Positions 19,279 to 27,841 of a DNA stretch of 64,000 nt are shown here, one piece after another (the first letter of the stretch is position 1; every line of letters starts with the position of its first letter). Where the stretch lies: the NCBI RefSeq assembly GCF_013087515.1, contig NZ_JABFCN010000029.1, forward strand, positions 38,416 through 102,415, in the 5' to 3' direction. This DNA comes from Rhizobium sophorae (GTDB taxonomy: Bacteria > Pseudomonadota > Alphaproteobacteria > Rhizobiales > Rhizobiaceae). The notes beneath the pieces were generated by a model, which saw only the letters and a list, made by a program, of their open reading frames with translations, was not told the DNA's origin and ran no database searches. A program made the position numbers and the translations under genes.

Positions 19279-19545
19279 ATGTGCCGAAATATAAAACCCC
19301 TGTTCAATTTCGATCCGCCAGCGACGGACCACGAGGTCCATGATGCCGCGCTCCAGTTCGTGCGCAAGGTGAGCGGAACGACCAAACCGTCGAAGCGCAA
19401 TGAGCTCGCATTCGAACGCGCGGTCAATTCGATCGCGGTATGTGCCCGCGAACTGCTCGATTCGCTGGAAACATCTCAACCTCCTCGTGATCGCGAAGAG
19501 GTCGCGGCAAAGGCGCGCGCGCGAACGGCGGTGCGGTTCGCTTAA
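19279..19545 (+). CDS. DUF2277 family protein
   Basis: An 88-residue protein that matches the DUF2277 pattern across its length: MCRNIKPLFNFDPPATDHEV, then ALQFVRKVSGTTKPS, and a C-terminal ARARTAVRFA. GGGAGC precedes the ATG. Function unknown; the conserved Met-Cys-Arg start suggests a fixed role for Cys2. Open frames on the opposite strand here show no family features. Confidence 0.82.
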   Translation: MCRNIKPLFNFDPPATDHEVHDAALQFVRKVSGTTKPSKRNELAFERAVNSIAVCARELLDSLETSQPPRDREEVAAKARARTAVRFA

Positions 19546-19599
19546 GGAAACCCTGTCGCGCACAGGAGATCTCAATCAAGGCTCAAATGGCCTTGACGG

Positions 19600-19857
19600 T
19601 CAGTGCAGGCTGACTGTCTTCAATTCGTCCTCGGCAGCCTTGAAGAAGGTGCTGGAGCGGTTGTCGGTCAGCAGGATCGGCGTGCCGTCGGCGCCGAAGA
19701 GTGCCCAGAGATCGACGTTCGGATCGATATCCGGCGCCTCGGGAAAGCACTTGGCGACCTCATCGGTCCGCATTTTTCTGATATAGGCGACCTCGCCGTT
19801 GCCGATGTGGGCAAGCTCGGATTTGGTCAAGTGAGACGTGGCTTCTTTCATCAACAT
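19600..19857 (-). CDS. DUF1150 family protein
   Basis: A small alphaproteobacterial protein (85 residues from the chosen ATG, with GGAGGAACAGGA directly upstream). It has the DUF1150 pattern HLTKSELAHIGNGEVAYIRKM, then LWALFGADGTPILLTDNRS. It lies 47 bp downstream of hsp20 on the same strand, a pairing common in rhizobia, so it is probably heat-inducible with it. Function unknown. Confidence 0.85.
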   Translation of the reverse strand: MLMKEATSHLTKSELAHIGNGEVAYIRKMRTDEVAKCFPEAPDIDPNVDLWALFGADGTPILLTDNRSSTFFKAAEDELKTVSLH

Positions 19858-19904
19858 TCCTGTTCCTCCGGGAGAAGGGACCAACGGTTCGACAAACCGT
19901 TGTG

Positions 19905-20330
19905 CTACTGTGAGACCGAAATGTTAATTTTCTTGACCATGCGCGCGGGTTCCGGACGAATTAGATCGACGGAGAGCAGACCGTTCTTCAGGCCGGCGCC
20001 GAGCACCTGCATACCGTCGGCAAGAACGAAAGTCCGCTGGAACTGACGGGCGGCGATACCGCGATAGAGATAGTCCCGCTCGCCCTGTTCGACCTGACGG
20101 CCGCGGATCACAAGCTGGTTTTCCTCAATGGAGACATCAAGTTCCTCCTCGCTGAAACCGGCCACGGCAAGGGTGATGCGCAGACGTTCCGGCGCGCCGG
20201 TGTCGGCGGCGATGCGTTCGATATTATAAGGCGGATATCCGTCACTCGCCTTGGAAATGCGCTCCAGCGTCTTTTCCATGGCATCGAAGCCTAGAAGCAG
20301 CGGGCTGGCGAAAGGGGTAATGCGGCTCAT
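19905..20330 (-). CDS. Small heat-shock protein (Hsp20/IbpA family)
   Basis: Cytoplasmic holdase chaperone. The 141 residues hold an alpha-crystallin domain at about 35-130, from YPPYNIERIAAD through RLRITLAVAGF to LIRPEP, and a short tail. The family's G-x-L edge motif appears as NGLLSVDL. A candidate heat-shock sigma-factor promoter lies 65-95 bp upstream and the 5' leader is predicted to fold (see that feature). It leads a two-gene unit with the DUF1150 gene. Confidence 0.92.
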   Translation of the reverse strand: MSRITPFASPLLLGFDAMEKTLERISKASDGYPPYNIERIAADTGAPERLRITLAVAGFSEEELDVSIEENQLVIRGRQVEQGERDYLYRGIAARQFQRTFVLADGMQVLGAGLKNGLLSVDLIRPEPARMVKKINISVSQ

Positions 20331-20373
20331 CTCTTTTCAAGTCCTTGATTCAAGCGACCATCCCGGACCTTAA

Positions 20374-20424
20374 CGGCAGCATCCGGATGCCGCTAATATG
20401 GGAAGAGGAGCCCGGCGCTGCAAG
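20374..20424 (-). promoter_or_regulatory. Candidate RpoH (sigma-32) promoter and leader hairpin of hsp20
   Basis: On the minus strand CTTGCA (20424-20419) is followed after exactly 17 bases by CCATAT (20401-20396), close to the alphaproteobacterial heat-shock consensus CTTGAA-N17-CCATAT. The expected leader of about 60 nt begins with a palindromic hairpin (gcatccggatgc, 20379-20390), and complementary TCAAG/CTTGA blocks lie next to the start codon. Confidence 0.6.
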
Positions 20425-20609
20425 GCATCGGACGCGCTGCGCCGGCGTCACCTCTCGATTTTAAGGCGATGGCGTCAGGCTCTTTCCTTGACAAAGCACC
20501 TGCTGCCTCGCATCAAAACATGCCCGCGCGGATTGTGCTGATTTGTGACGGGACATGAAGAAATCGGTGCATGCCCGATAACACGCAGTGCGAGGATGGG
20601 ACGATCGGA

Positions 20610-21554
20610 ATGGCAAGCGCAAGAAAGATCATCATCGACACGGATCCCGGTCAGGACGACGCGGCCGCCATCATGCTTGCCTTCGGCAGCCCTAATGAGC
20701 TGGAGGTGCTGGGAATCACGACGGTCGCCGGCAATGTGCCGCTTTCGCTCACCAGCCGTAATGCGCGCATCATCTGCGAGCTCTGCGGCCGGACGGAGAC
20801 GAAGGTTTTCGCCGGCGCCGACGCGCCGATCGCCCGCAAGCTGGTGACCGCCGAACATGTGCACGGCAAGACCGGCCTCGACGGTCCGGACCTCAGCGAG
20901 CCGACGATGGTGCTGCAGCCCGGCCATGCCGTCGACTTCATCATCGAGACGCTGCGCCGCGAGCCTGAAGGCACGGTGACGCTGTGTACGCTCGGGCCGC
21001 TCACCAATATCGGCATGGCCTTCCAGAAAGCGCCCGATATCGTCCCCAGCATCCGCGAACTGGTGATGATGGGCGGCGGCTTCTTCGAGGGCGGCAACAT
21101 CACGCCGGCGGCAGAATTCAACATCTATGTCGATCCCGAGGCGGCCGATATCGTCTTTCGCTCGGGCGTTCCGATCGTGATGATGCCGCTAGACGTGACG
21201 CATCAATTGCTGACCCGTAAGGACCGGGTGAAGCGCATGGCCGAGATCGGCACGGCGCCGGCAAAGGCCATGGTCGAGATGCTGGAATTCTTCGAACGTT
21301 TCGACATCGAGAAATACGGCTCCGACGGCGGGCCGCTGCACGACCCGACCGTTGTCGCCTACCTGCTGAAGCCGGAGCTTTTCAAGGGCCGGGACTGCAA
21401 TGTCGAGATCGAGGTCCAGTCCGAACTTACCGTCGGTATGACCGTCGTCGACTGGTGGCACGTGACCGAGCGCAAGCGCAATGCCAGGGTCATGCGCCAT
21501 GTCGATGCGGACGGCTTCTTCGATCTGCTGATCGAACGCTTCGCCCGCATCTAA
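20610..21554 (+). CDS. Inosine-uridine-type nucleoside hydrolase
   Basis: Hydrolyses ribonucleosides to base and ribose. The 314 residues begin MASARKIIIDTDPGQDDA, the calcium-binding DTDPGxDD signature of the family, and contain MGGGFFEGGNITPAAEFN and the C-terminal HDPTVVAYLL. The ATG at 20610 fits the family N-terminus; an in-frame ATG 39 bases upstream adds a non-conserved leader. Substrate preference cannot be read from sequence. Confidence 0.9.
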   Translation: MASARKIIIDTDPGQDDAAAIMLAFGSPNELEVLGITTVAGNVPLSLTSRNARIICELCGRTETKVFAGADAPIARKLVTAEHVHGKTGLDGPDLSEPTMVLQPGHAVDFIIETLRREPEGTVTLCTLGPLTNIGMAFQKAPDIVPSIRELVMMGGGFFEGGNITPAAEFNIYVDPEAADIVFRSGVPIVMMPLDVTHQLLTRKDRVKRMAEIGTAPAKAMVEMLEFFERFDIEKYGSDGGPLHDPTVVAYLLKPELFKGRDCNVEIEVQSELTVGMTVVDWWHVTERKRNARVMRHVDADGFFDLLIERFARI

Positions 21555-21595
21555 AACTTCGGTTTACCTTCCTCGCGAGGAGGAAGGAAACGATC

Positions 21596-22228
21596 TCAGG
21601 CGTCTTTCTCGTCGAAGACGGAATTGGTTTCGGCTTCGGCCGGCTTCGGGCCGCCCTTGGCAACGCCGACCATGGCCGGGCGCAGCACGCGCTCGCCGAT
21701 GGTGAAGCCTGCCTGAACAACCTGGACGACCGTGTTGTTCGGCACGTCCGGGTTCGGCACCTCGAACATCGCCTGATGGAAATTCGGATCGAACTTCTGG
21801 CCAACCGGCTCCAGCTTGCGGACGCCGTGGCGCTCGAGAGCCGACAGCATGGCGCGCTCGGTCATCTCGACACCTTCGATCAGCGTGCTCAGGCCGGCAT
21901 CGGCGGCAGCCTTGGTCTCCGGAGAGATGGCATCAAGGGCGCGGCGCAGATTGTCGGAGACGGCGAGCATGTCGCGCGCGAAACCCGCGACGGAATAGGA
22001 CTTGGCATCCTTCACCTCACGCTCGGTGCGTCGGCGCAGATTGTCCATCTCGGCAGCAAGGCGCAGATAACGGTCGCGCAGTTCGCCGTTTTCGGCTTTC
22101 AGAAGCTCGATCGGGTCCGGCTGGGCGGGCTCTTGCTGCGCAATTTCGTTCTCGACGTAGGCGGCAGCGTCGGCTGCGGCATCGGCCGCAGTTGCGTCAG
22201 GTCCGTTTTTCGTCGTGTCATCGGTCAT
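21596..22228 (-). CDS. grpE: GrpE, DnaK nucleotide-exchange factor
   Basis: Releases ADP from DnaK. The 210 residues have an Ala/Asp-rich N-terminus, a long coiled coil (KAENGELRDRYLRLAAEMDN and onward) and a C-terminal beta-wing with the signature PNFHQAMFEVPNPDVPNNTV. It lies 110 bp downstream of hrcA on the same strand, the standard heat-shock pair. Confidence 0.95.
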   Translation of the reverse strand: MTDDTTKNGPDATAADAAADAAAYVENEIAQQEPAQPDPIELLKAENGELRDRYLRLAAEMDNLRRRTEREVKDAKSYSVAGFARDMLAVSDNLRRALDAISPETKAAADAGLSTLIEGVEMTERAMLSALERHGVRKLEPVGQKFDPNFHQAMFEVPNPDVPNNTVVQVVQAGFTIGERVLRPAMVGVAKGGPKPAEAETNSVFDEKDA

Positions 22229-22338
22229 GACGGTCTCCGGTTGGTGTCTTCAGATGCGCCCGATATCGAGGTTTGACCGAAAAAAATCAAGTCTGCGTGA
22301 CAAAGAAGCGAAAATTCCGCGCAGTTGGTAGCTGCGCA

Positions 22339-23427
22339 TCAAAGCTGATTGCGCGAAAGGCGGGAGACGAGCTGGGCCGTATAGTCCACCATCGGCACGA
22401 TGCGGGAATAATTGAGCCGCGTCGGGCCGATGACGCCGACGGCACCGACGATGCGATCGTCGTCGTCCCGATAGGGCGCGACGATGAGCGACGAGCCGGA
22501 CAGCGAGAAGAGCTTGTTTTCCGAACCGATGAAGATGCGCACACCCGAACCGCTTTCGGCGAGATTGAGGATCTCGATCAGGCTGTCCTTCTTCTCGAGA
22601 TCGTCGAACAGCAGGCGCAGCCGGTCGAGGTCCTCGGCGCCGGCGAGGCCTTCGAGCAGGTTAGCGCGGCCGCGGATGATCAGCTGCGTCGGCTTTCCCT
22701 CGTCCGGGCTGCCGGCCCAGACAGCAATGCCGCGCTCGACCAGATCGCGCGACAGGGCATCGAGTTCGTGACGGACGTCGTCTTTCAGCCGGCTTAACTG
22801 CTTGCGAAGCTCCGGCAGGGTCTGGCCGGACATATGGGCATTGAGGAAATTCGCCGCCTCCGTCAGCTGTGAGGAGGTGACGCCGGCCGGCAGCTCGATG
22901 ATGCGGTTTTCCACCTGATCATGATCGCCGACGAGCACGGCCAGCGCCTTTGTCGGTTCGAGCCGGATGAATTCGACATGTTTCAGCACCGGATCGCTTT
23001 TCGAGGTGATGACGAGGCCGGCGCCGCGGGAAATGCCGGATAACATGCGGCTTGCCTCGTTCATCATCGATTCGACGGGATTGCCGCCGCTTTCGGCCCG
23101 TACCTGACGGTCGATGTTGGCGCGTTCCTCGGCGGAGAGATCGCCGACCTGCATGAAGGCATCGACGAAGAAGCGCAGGCCGATCTGGGTCGGCAACCGG
23201 CCGGCGCTGACATGCGGCGAATAGATCAGGCCGAGCTCTTCGAGATCGCTCATGACGTTGCGCACCGAGGCCGGCGACAGCGACATCGGCAGGATACGGG
23301 ACAGGTTGCGCGAACCGAGCGGCTCGCCGCTTTCCAGATAACCTTCGACGATGCGACGAAAAATTTCCCTGGAGCGCTCGTCCAGCGCAGCTACGGCATC
23401 CGAAACCGACGTCGACCTGATGCCCAT
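22339..23427 (-). CDS. hrcA: HrcA, heat-inducible transcription repressor
   Basis: Repressor of class I heat-shock genes through CIRCE operators. The 362 residues begin with a winged helix (REIFRRIVEGYLESGEPLGS, then SPASVRNVMSDLEELGLI) and continue into a GAF-like dimerization core. Upstream of grpE and divergent from rph by 128 bp. No CIRCE inverted repeat (TTAGCACTC-N9-GAGTGCTAA) is visible in the hrcA upstream region or before grpE, so autoregulation is not supported here. Confidence 0.95.
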   Translation of the reverse strand: MGIRSTSVSDAVAALDERSREIFRRIVEGYLESGEPLGSRNLSRILPMSLSPASVRNVMSDLEELGLIYSPHVSAGRLPTQIGLRFFVDAFMQVGDLSAEERANIDRQVRAESGGNPVESMMNEASRMLSGISRGAGLVITSKSDPVLKHVEFIRLEPTKALAVLVGDHDQVENRIIELPAGVTSSQLTEAANFLNAHMSGQTLPELRKQLSRLKDDVRHELDALSRDLVERGIAVWAGSPDEGKPTQLIIRGRANLLEGLAGAEDLDRLRLLFDDLEKKDSLIEILNLAESGSGVRIFIGSENKLFSLSGSSLIVAPYRDDDDRIVGAVGVIGPTRLNYSRIVPMVDYTAQLVSRLSRNQL

Positions 23428-23555
23428 GAAGCTTTCGAACCCGCGCTGATGATACTTCCCGAAAATATAGTCAAACTAACACCCGTGGCAAAAGGGAATT
23501 TGCAAATGAGCGCCGCCAATCGTAGAAGCGGTCAAATAAACCCCAGGAGATAAGA

Positions 23556-24275
23556 ATGCGGCCTTCAGGCAGAAAAATCGACCAGATGCGCAAGGTCTCG
23601 TTCGAGCGCAATTTTTCCAAGCATGCGGAAGGCTCCTGCCTGGTGAAGTTCGGCGATACGCATGTGCTCTGCACGGCGAGCCTCGAAGAAAAGACGCCGC
23701 CATGGCTGCGCAACACCGGCAAGGGCTGGGTCACGGCCGAATACGGCATGCTGCCGCGGGCGACCGGCGAACGCATGAAGCGCGAGGCCGCCGCCGGCAA
23801 GCAGGGCGGCCGCACCCAGGAAATCCAGCGGCTGATCGGTCGGTCGTTGCGCGCCGTCGTTGACCTGCAGGCGCTCGGCGAACGGCAGATCACGCTCGAT
23901 TGCGACGTCATCCAAGCCGATGGCGGCACGCGGACAGCCTCGATCACCGGCGGTTGGATCGCGCTTTACGACTGCCTGAAATGGATGGAAAGCCGCAACA
24001 TGATCAAGGTCGACCGGGTCCTGAAGGATCATGTCGCCGCCATTTCCTGCGGTATCTTCGCCAGCCAGCCGGTGATCGATCTCGATTACCTCGAAGATTC
24101 CTCGGCCGAGACCGATGCGAACTTCGTCATGACGGGCACCGGCGGGATCGTCGAGATCCAGGGCACGGCCGAAGGCACGCCCTTCAGCGAGGGCGAATTC
24201 ACCTCGCTGATGCAGCTTGCCAGAAACGGCATCGGCGAACTCGTGGCGCTGCAGAAGCAAGCCGTCGAAGGATGA
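23556..24275 (+). CDS. rph: RNase PH
   Basis: Phosphorolytic 3'-5' exoribonuclease that trims tRNA 3' ends. The 239 residues begin MRPSGRKIDQMRKVSFERNF and contain GWVTAEYGMLPRAT and RSLRAVVDLQALGERQITLD. AGGAGA lies just before the ATG. Its TGA overlaps the ATG of the VOC gene, starting a four-gene run with rdgB and hemW. Confidence 0.96.
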   Translation: MRPSGRKIDQMRKVSFERNFSKHAEGSCLVKFGDTHVLCTASLEEKTPPWLRNTGKGWVTAEYGMLPRATGERMKREAAAGKQGGRTQEIQRLIGRSLRAVVDLQALGERQITLDCDVIQADGGTRTASITGGWIALYDCLKWMESRNMIKVDRVLKDHVAAISCGIFASQPVIDLDYLEDSSAETDANFVMTGTGGIVEIQGTAEGTPFSEGEFTSLMQLARNGIGELVALQKQAVEG

Positions 24276-24697
24276 ACCCCATGCTGGAAGGCATGTTGGA
24301 AACGGCGCTTTATGCGCGGGATCTCGACCAGGCGGAGGCGTTTTACGAAAACGTTCTCGGACTGGAAAAGATCGCCCGCGCCGCCAACCGGCATGTCTTC
24401 TTCCGCTGCGGGCCAGGCGTTCTGCTAATCTTCAACCCCGAGGAAACGGTGAAGCCGCCGGCGCCTGAAGCACTGCAGGTGCCGCCGCATGGCACGACCG
24501 GCCAAGGCCATGCCTGTTTCCGGGTGTCCGGCAGCAATATCGACGCCATGGCCGAGAAGCTGGCGGCGGCGGGTGTGGCGATCGAATCCGAGGTGCACTG
24601 GCCGAACGGCGGCCGCTCGATCTATTTCCGCGATCCGGCCGGCAACAGCCTGGAATGCGCAGAGGCTAAAATCTGGGGCATCGAACAGGATATCTGA
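24272..24697 (+). CDS. VOC (glyoxalase) family protein
   Basis: A 141-residue vicinal-oxygen-chelate protein: LETALYARDLDQAEAFYENV with the YENVLGL motif, then VHWPNGGRSIYFRDPAGNSL and the terminal Glu-containing motif LECAE. It is coupled to rph (ATGA) and directly followed by rdgB. Substrate unknown. An ATG three codons later is also possible. Confidence 0.83.
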   Translation: MNPMLEGMLETALYARDLDQAEAFYENVLGLEKIARAANRHVFFRCGPGVLLIFNPEETVKPPAPEALQVPPHGTTGQGHACFRVSGSNIDAMAEKLAAAGVAIESEVHWPNGGRSIYFRDPAGNSLECAEAKIWGIEQDI

Positions 24698-25342
24698 ATG
24701 CGCAAGCTTGAAACCAAGACCATCGTCGTCGCCAGCCACAATGCCGGCAAGATCCGCGAGATCCAGGAACTGATCGGGCCGCTCGGCTTCACTGCCAAAT
24801 CGGCGGCGGAGTTGAATTTCGTCGAACCGGACGAGACGGGCACGAGCTTCGAGGAGAATGCGACGATCAAGGCGGTCGCCTCGGCCAATGCCGCCGGCAT
24901 GCCGGCGCTTTCGGACGATTCCGGGCTGGTGGTCGATGCGCTTGGTGGCGATCCCGGCGTCTACACCGCCAACTGGGCGGAGAGGGCCGACGGCACGCGC
25001 GATTTCGACATGGCGATGGCCAAGGTGGAAAAGGCGCTGCAGGATGCCGGCGCGGTAAAGCCGGAACAGCGCACGGCCCGTTTCATCAGCGTGCTCTGCC
25101 TCGCCTGGCCGGACGGGCACACCGAGCTGTTCCGCGGCGAGGTGGAAGGCAGCGTCGTCTGGCCGCCGCGCGGCACACTGGGCTTCGGCTACGATCCGGT
25201 CTTCCAGCCCAAGGGCTACGACATCACCTTCGGCGAAATGAGCGGCGAGGAAAAACACGGCTGGAACGTCGGCAAGCCGCAAGCGCTGTCGCACCGGGCC
25301 CGCGCCTTCAAACTCTTTGTCGAAACCTGCCTGGAGGCATAA
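24698..25342 (+). CDS. rdgB: RdgB/HAM1, dITP/XTP pyrophosphatase
   Basis: House-cleaning enzyme removing deaminated purine nucleotides. The 214 residues contain VVASHNAGKIREIQEL at the N-terminus (substrate loop SHNxGK), the catalytic SDDSGLVVDALGGDPGVY block and GFGYDPVFQP near the C-terminus. The ATG starts immediately after the preceding TGA. The rph-rdgB-hemW order is widespread. Confidence 0.96.
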   Translation: MRKLETKTIVVASHNAGKIREIQELIGPLGFTAKSAAELNFVEPDETGTSFEENATIKAVASANAAGMPALSDDSGLVVDALGGDPGVYTANWAERADGTRDFDMAMAKVEKALQDAGAVKPEQRTARFISVLCLAWPDGHTELFRGEVEGSVVWPPRGTLGFGYDPVFQPKGYDITFGEMSGEEKHGWNVGKPQALSHRARAFKLFVETCLEA

Positions 25343-25351
25343 GGTCTGTCC

Positions 25352-26554
25352 GTGGGCACATCAGACACGCCAAGCCTGCTGCGCGATGCAGCACTTTTGC
25401 CCGATACCGGTGAGCCGGGCTTCGGCGTCTATGTGCATTGGCCCTTCTGCGCGGCGAAGTGTCCCTATTGCGACTTCAACAGCCATGTGCGCCACCAGCC
25501 TGTGGATCAGGAGCGCTTTACGGCCGCCTTCCTGAAGGAGATGGCGACGGTCCGGTCGATCAGCGGGCCGAAGACGGTGACGAGTATCTTCCTCGGCGGC
25601 GGCACGCCCTCGCTGATGAAGCCGGAAACGGTCTCGGCCATTCTCGACGGCATTGCACGGCACTGGCATGTGCCTGATGGCATCGAGATCACCATGGAGG
25701 CCAACCCTTCGAGCGTCGAGGCCGAACGCTTCCGTGGCTACCGGGCGGCCGGCGTCAATCGCGTCTCGCTCGGCGTGCAAGCGCTGAACGACCGGGATCT
25801 GAAATTCCTCGGCCGGCTGCATGATGTCGCCGACGCGCTGAAGGCGATCCGGCTGGCGCGCGACATTTTTCCGCGCATGTCCTTCGACCTTATCTATGCC
25901 CGGCCCGACCAGACGGTCGAGGAGTGGGAAAAGGAACTGAGGCAAGCGATCTCCTATGCGGTCGACCATCTTTCGCTCTATCAGCTGACCATCGAGGAAG
26001 GCACGCCCTTCTACGGCCTGCACAAGGCCGGCAAGCTGGTCGTGCCGGACGGCGAGCAATCGGCGCTGCTCTACGAGGCGACGCAGGAGATCACGGCGCG
26101 CGAGGGCATGCCGGCCTACGAGGTTTCCAATCATGCCCGGCCAGGGGCCGAAAGCCGGCATAACCTGACCTACTGGCGCTACGGCGATTATGCCGGCATC
26201 GGCCCGGGCGCCCATGGCCGGCTGACGCGTGGCCCGGAGAAGCTCGCGACGGCGACCGAGCGCAAGCCGGAAACCTGGCTCGACATGGTCGAGCGTGACG
26301 GGCACGGCATTCTCGACGAGGAGCGGCTCGGCTTCGAGGAACAGTCCGACGAACTGTTGCTGATGGGGCTGCGGCTGAGAGAAGGCGTCGACCTCGCCCG
26401 CTGGCAGCAGCTTTCGGGCCGTGACCTCGACCCGAAACGCGAGGAATTCCTGCTCGAACACAAATTCATCGAGCGGATCGGCAATTCACGCCTGCGCTGC
26501 ACTCCGGCCGGCATGCTGATCCTCGATTCCGTCGTCGCCGATCTCGCCTGCTGA
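25352..26554 (+). CDS. hemW: HemW, radical-SAM heme chaperone
   Basis: A HemN-like protein that carries heme rather than acting as coproporphyrinogen oxidase. The 400 residues have YVHWPFCAAKCPYCDFNSH with the SAM-cluster triad C33-x3-C37-x2-C40, then FLGGGTPSL. Translation starts at GTG 25352, nine bases after rdgB, since no ATG precedes the conserved block. It is shorter than true HemN and lacks HemN's extra N-terminal Cys. Confidence 0.93.
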   Translation: MGTSDTPSLLRDAALLPDTGEPGFGVYVHWPFCAAKCPYCDFNSHVRHQPVDQERFTAAFLKEMATVRSISGPKTVTSIFLGGGTPSLMKPETVSAILDGIARHWHVPDGIEITMEANPSSVEAERFRGYRAAGVNRVSLGVQALNDRDLKFLGRLHDVADALKAIRLARDIFPRMSFDLIYARPDQTVEEWEKELRQAISYAVDHLSLYQLTIEEGTPFYGLHKAGKLVVPDGEQSALLYEATQEITAREGMPAYEVSNHARPGAESRHNLTYWRYGDYAGIGPGAHGRLTRGPEKLATATERKPETWLDMVERDGHGILDEERLGFEEQSDELLLMGLRLREGVDLARWQQLSGRDLDPKREEFLLEHKFIERIGNSRLRCTPAGMLILDSVVADLAC

Positions 26555-26579
26555 CACCCATACGGTGCGTGGATTTGCA

Positions 26580-26608
26580 GCGCGGCGGCATTGACATCAC
26601 CGCCGCGC
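26580..26608. terminator. Convergent-gene hairpin between hemW and the saccharopine-dehydrogenase-like gene
   Basis: gcgcggcgg (26580-26588) and ccgccgcgc (26600-26608) form a perfect 9-bp GC stem with an 11-base loop. It lies between two convergent genes and could serve both strands; no T tract is present. Confidence 0.5.
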
Positions 26609-26621
26609 AAGAAGGCATTTC

Positions 26622-27704
26622 TCAGCCGTGGCTGGTGGCACCCGCCTTGAAGAGGCTACCGGTCGGTGTCTTCAAAAACATCTCCAGCGGAATATGCTCC
26701 TGGTGCAGGAAGCCGGTCGCCGGCAGCAGGCCGTCGCGGACCATCTCGATGACGGCGACAGCGGAGGCTGACGTCGTCCAGGCGATCGCCGTGCGGCGCG
26801 CGCCGGCAATCTCGATCGGGTAATAGGCGCGCACGAACTCCTTGCGGCGCAGGCTGCCATTCTCGGTGCCTTCGGCGGCGACATGGACATAGACGACGTC
26901 GTCTTCAACCGGCGGCTTGGCATTGGTCAGGATCTCGCCGGCGAGCTTGCGCTTGTCGCGCATCAACAGCTCGTGGAAGAAGAAGTTCATCAGCTCCATA
27001 TGGCCGGGATAACGCATGGTCTTGTAATCGAGATTGTCGATCTTACCGAGCATGGTGTCGCACATGGTGCCAAGGCCGCCCGACGTCGTGAAGGCTTCGA
27101 GCTTGACGCCGCCGACGTAGACGGTCTCGTGCCATTCCATCGGCGAGACGAGCTTGCGCACACCGCCCTCGATGACCTCGCAGTCGTTCAGATATTCGTT
27201 GACGACGCCCTCAGGCGACCAGTTGAAGGCGTAGCCGAGCAGCCCGGTCGGATGTTGCGGCAAGGCGCCGACGCGCATGCGGATCGACCGGCAGCGATCA
27301 AAGCCGTCGGCCAGGCTTGCGCCGACGATGCCGACGAAACCCGGCGCCAGGCCGCACTGCGGCGCCATCAGGCCGCGGGCGGTCTTCGACAGCTCGATGA
27401 TGAAATTGGTTGTGGGAACGTCTTCGGTCAAATCGAAATAATGAATGCCGGCAAGATGGGCGGTGCGCGCCAATTCGATGTTCAAATGATAGGGCAGGCA
27501 GGAGAGCACTGCCTCGACATTCGAGAGCAGTTCGCCGATCACTTGCGGGTCGGAGATATCGCCGGTGCGGCACTTGAAGGGGACGTCGCTCAGCGGCAAT
27601 TGCGCATCGACGCCAACGACCTCGAAGCCGCCTTCATGCAACAGCGTCGCCGCCAGCCGTCCGACCTTGCCCAGACCGAGAACGGCGATCTTTTCGAAAC
27701 TCAT
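26622..27704 (-). CDS. Saccharopine-dehydrogenase-family oxidoreductase
   Basis: NAD(P)-dependent Rossmann enzyme related to saccharopine reductase and lysine 6-dehydrogenase. The 360 residues begin KIAVLGLGKVGRLAATLLHE (GxGxVG nucleotide motif) and include CLPYHLNIELARTAHLAGIH and LAPGFVGIVGASLA, with the catalytic core at EWHETVYVGG. GGAGG is well spaced from the ATG. Exact substrate undetermined; it stands alone, convergent to hemW. Confidence 0.8.
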   Translation of the reverse strand: MSFEKIAVLGLGKVGRLAATLLHEGGFEVVGVDAQLPLSDVPFKCRTGDISDPQVIGELLSNVEAVLSCLPYHLNIELARTAHLAGIHYFDLTEDVPTTNFIIELSKTARGLMAPQCGLAPGFVGIVGASLADGFDRCRSIRMRVGALPQHPTGLLGYAFNWSPEGVVNEYLNDCEVIEGGVRKLVSPMEWHETVYVGGVKLEAFTTSGGLGTMCDTMLGKIDNLDYKTMRYPGHMELMNFFFHELLMRDKRKLAGEILTNAKPPVEDDVVYVHVAAEGTENGSLRRKEFVRAYYPIEIAGARRTAIAWTTSASAVAVIEMVRDGLLPATGFLHQEHIPLEMFLKTPTGSLFKAGATSHG

Positions 27705-27793
27705 TCATTCCTCCCACGCGCCGTTTTGGCGCTTCAGTCTTTGACATGCACGTCATGCGCGGGAGGTATAGAATAAAAAACTTATAAAAGAAA

Positions 27794-27817
27794 ACGGCCG
27801 GAATCGCTTCCGGCCGT
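27794..27817. terminator. Terminator downstream of dnaA
   Basis: acggccggaa-tcgc-ttccggccgt is a perfect 10-bp stem with a four-base loop. Toward the saccharopine-dehydrogenase side it is followed on the minus strand by ttttctttt, so it ends dnaA transcripts; a T run on the other side could make it bidirectional. Confidence 0.85.
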
Positions 27818-27841
27818 GGATTTTTCGGGAAAACCAGTCGA

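Noticed and set aside
23428..23555. CIRCE operator for HrcA
   Set aside because: No TTAGCACTC-N9-GAGTGCTAA-like inverted repeat in the hrcA/rph gap or before grpE.
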